Notes under the pieces: model-generated
The model's database searches: none
Told to the model about the DNA's origin: nothing
Seen by the model: only the letters and a program-made list of their open reading frames with translations
From: JAAFJT01 sp043744275
Lineage (GTDB): Bacteria; Bacteroidota; Bacteroidia; Chitinophagales; Saprospiraceae
Reading direction: 5' to 3'
Length of the DNA: 43,191 nt
NCBI GenBank assembly: GCA_043744275.1
Contig: JAYTUY010000291.1
Location: 1 to 43,191 of the forward strand
Shown: positions 42,108-43,191 of the stretch, one piece after another
Layout: every line of letters begins with the position of its first letter
Position numbering within the stretch: the stretch's first letter is position 1
Position numbers and translations under genes: made by a program

Positions 42108-43142
42108 ATGTTGAAAAACGACCTTTTATTAAGGGCTTTGAGAGGAGAAGAATTAGACCGCCCTCCCGTTTGGATGATGCGTCAAGCAGGGCGATATTTG
42201 CCTGATTATAGAGTTTTACGCGCTAAATATGGCTTTTTTGAACGCTGCCAAACACCTGAGTTGGTGTGTGAAATAACGCTGCAACCTGTTGATCAAGTGG
42301 GCGTGGATGCCGCTATTATTTTTTCAGATATTTTAGTCGTGCCACAAGCGATGGGGATGGAAGTGCAATTGGTTGAAAGCGTGGGACCTATTTTGCCTTC
42401 TCCAATTAGAAGCCTTGCAGATATTGAAAAACTAATTATGCCTGATGTAGAAGATAAATTGGGCTATGTTTTCAATGCTTTGCGCTTGACGAAAAAGGAA
42501 TTGAACGGTCGTGTGCCATTGATTGGTTTTGCAGGTGCGCCCTGGACTTTGCTCTGTTATATGGTGCAAGGGAAAGGCTCAAAAACCTTCGACGAAGCCA
42601 AAGCTTTTTGTTTTACTCAACCCAAAGCAGCCCACCGTTTATTACAAATGTTGACCGATACGACCATCGTTTACTTGAAAAATCAAGTCAAAGCAGGCGC
42701 TGATGTGGTTCAGATATTTGATTCATGGGGTGGTTTACTCAGCCCTGCGGATTTTGAAAATTTTTCATTGCGCTATATTCGGCAGATAGTGGCGGCACTT
42801 AAAGAAGATTGCCCGACCATTGTTTTCGCTAAAGGTGCTTGGTTTGCTTTGGAGGAAATGAGTCAAACGGGGGCAAGTGGCTTGGGTATAGATTGGTGCA
42901 TTTCGCCTCAACAAGCGCGGGCATGGGCAGGTCAAAACGTGACTTTGCAAGGCAATTTTGACCCTGCTAAATTGCTGATGCCAATTCCTGAAATCCGTAA
43001 AGCAGTGCATGAAATGATAGATGCTTTCGGCACAACTCGCTACATTGCTAACTTAGGACATGGCATTTTACCGAATATCCCTGTTGAAAATGCGAAGGCT
43101 TTTGTGGAGGCGGTGAAGGAATATTCAAGTGTAGCAGTATAA
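42108..43142 (+). CDS. hemE: Uroporphyrinogen decarboxylase
   Basis: 344 residues. The family signature RPPVWMMRQAGRYLPDYR near the start, AAIIFSDILVVPQAMG (with the conserved aspartate), GFAGAPWTLLCYMV, DVVQIFDSWGG, and NLGHGILPNIPVENA at the end are intact. It decarboxylates uroporphyrinogen III to coproporphyrinogen III. It follows hemC after a hairpin. Confidence 0.96.
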   Translation: MLKNDLLLRALRGEELDRPPVWMMRQAGRYLPDYRVLRAKYGFFERCQTPELVCEITLQPVDQVGVDAAIIFSDILVVPQAMGMEVQLVESVGPILPSPIRSLADIEKLIMPDVEDKLGYVFNALRLTKKELNGRVPLIGFAGAPWTLLCYMVQGKGSKTFDEAKAFCFTQPKAAHRLLQMLTDTTIVYLKNQVKAGADVVQIFDSWGGLLSPADFENFSLRYIRQIVAALKEDCPTIVFAKGAWFALEEMSQTGASGLGIDWCISPQQARAWAGQNVTLQGNFDPAKLLMPIPEIRKAVHEMIDAFGTTRYIANLGHGILPNIPVENAKAFVEAVKEYSSVAV

Positions 43143-43149
43143 TATGTAG

Positions 43150-43191
43150 CGCGGAACTCCAGTTCCGCATGTTGATTAAAAGCGGAACTGG
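43150..43191. repeat. Hairpin repeat GCGGAACTCCAGTTCCGC at the window edge
   Basis: GCGGAACTCCAGTTCCGC (43151-43168) is a near-palindrome just after hemE. A second copy begins at about 43182 (GCGGAACTGG) and is cut by the window end. Layout resembles the paired GAGTCCGCT hairpins at 12892-12962. Confidence 0.6.

Overview
The window reads as a chromosomal stretch of an AT-rich Bacteroidota (Bacteroidetes) bacterium, probably an environmental member of the Saprospiria/Chitinophagia side of the phylum. The phylum call rests on type IX secretion C-terminal sorting domains, a PorP/SprF protein, CarboxypepD_reg-like N-termini, an N-succinylornithine-type carbamoyltransferase (argF'), and promoters of the TTTG-N19-TAnnTTTG kind. 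The finer placement is a guess.

Layout. 1-8.8 kb: a 3'-truncated outer-membrane barrel, an HD phosphohydrolase, two surface proteins sharing a CarboxypepD_reg-like domain (one VWA protein, one T9SS cargo broken by a poly-A frameshift), a 1.4-kb mini-island of two unknown genes flanked by a duplicated deaminase 3' end, an FCY1-like cytosine deaminase and a di-heme cytochrome c. 8.9-15.5 kb: PorP/SprF, argF'-argB-argE, and convergent OmpA-pabB. 15.6-24.9 kb: glutaryl-CoA-type dehydrogenase, a large unknown protein, rnhB, an ISAs1-family insertion sequence, a membrane/exported HTH protein, a glucosaminidase, an S24/LexA-like regulator, fabG-cvfB, and the remnant of a four-helix-bundle (S23) gene. 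24.9-34 kb: rbfA, rsmG, a TPR-like protein, a large T9SS cargo, tRNA-Asp, accA, DUF6913-dapA and an antitoxin-like protein. 34-43 kb: a PD40 propeller, an oppABC-like uptake system without ATPase genes, and heme genes hemH, hemC and hemE.

The most striking feature is a non-palindromic word, ATACTGAGGGG (G-run 4-6; reverse complement CCCCTCAGTAT). By eye I count 43 perfect copies of its 10-base core TACTGAGGGG plus one 9-base copy and five one-mismatch copies: about one per kb, against well under one expected by chance. It lies in both orientations, in 16 intergenic and 28 coding positions. In genes it is read in five of six frames, giving recurrent peptides (TEG, ILRG, PSV, PLS, PQY), and never in the frame that would read TGA. 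One inverted pair forms a terminator-like hairpin and another copy is the loop of a 15-bp hairpin. It is absent from the insertion sequence. This behaves like a DNA uptake sequence, Chi-like or other genome-wide recognition word; I know of no described equivalent in Bacteroidota.

Other structural items are a 167-bp intergenic inverted-repeat element between hemH and hemC, several short hairpin repeats at gene ends, and two genes interrupted at A8/A9 tracts.
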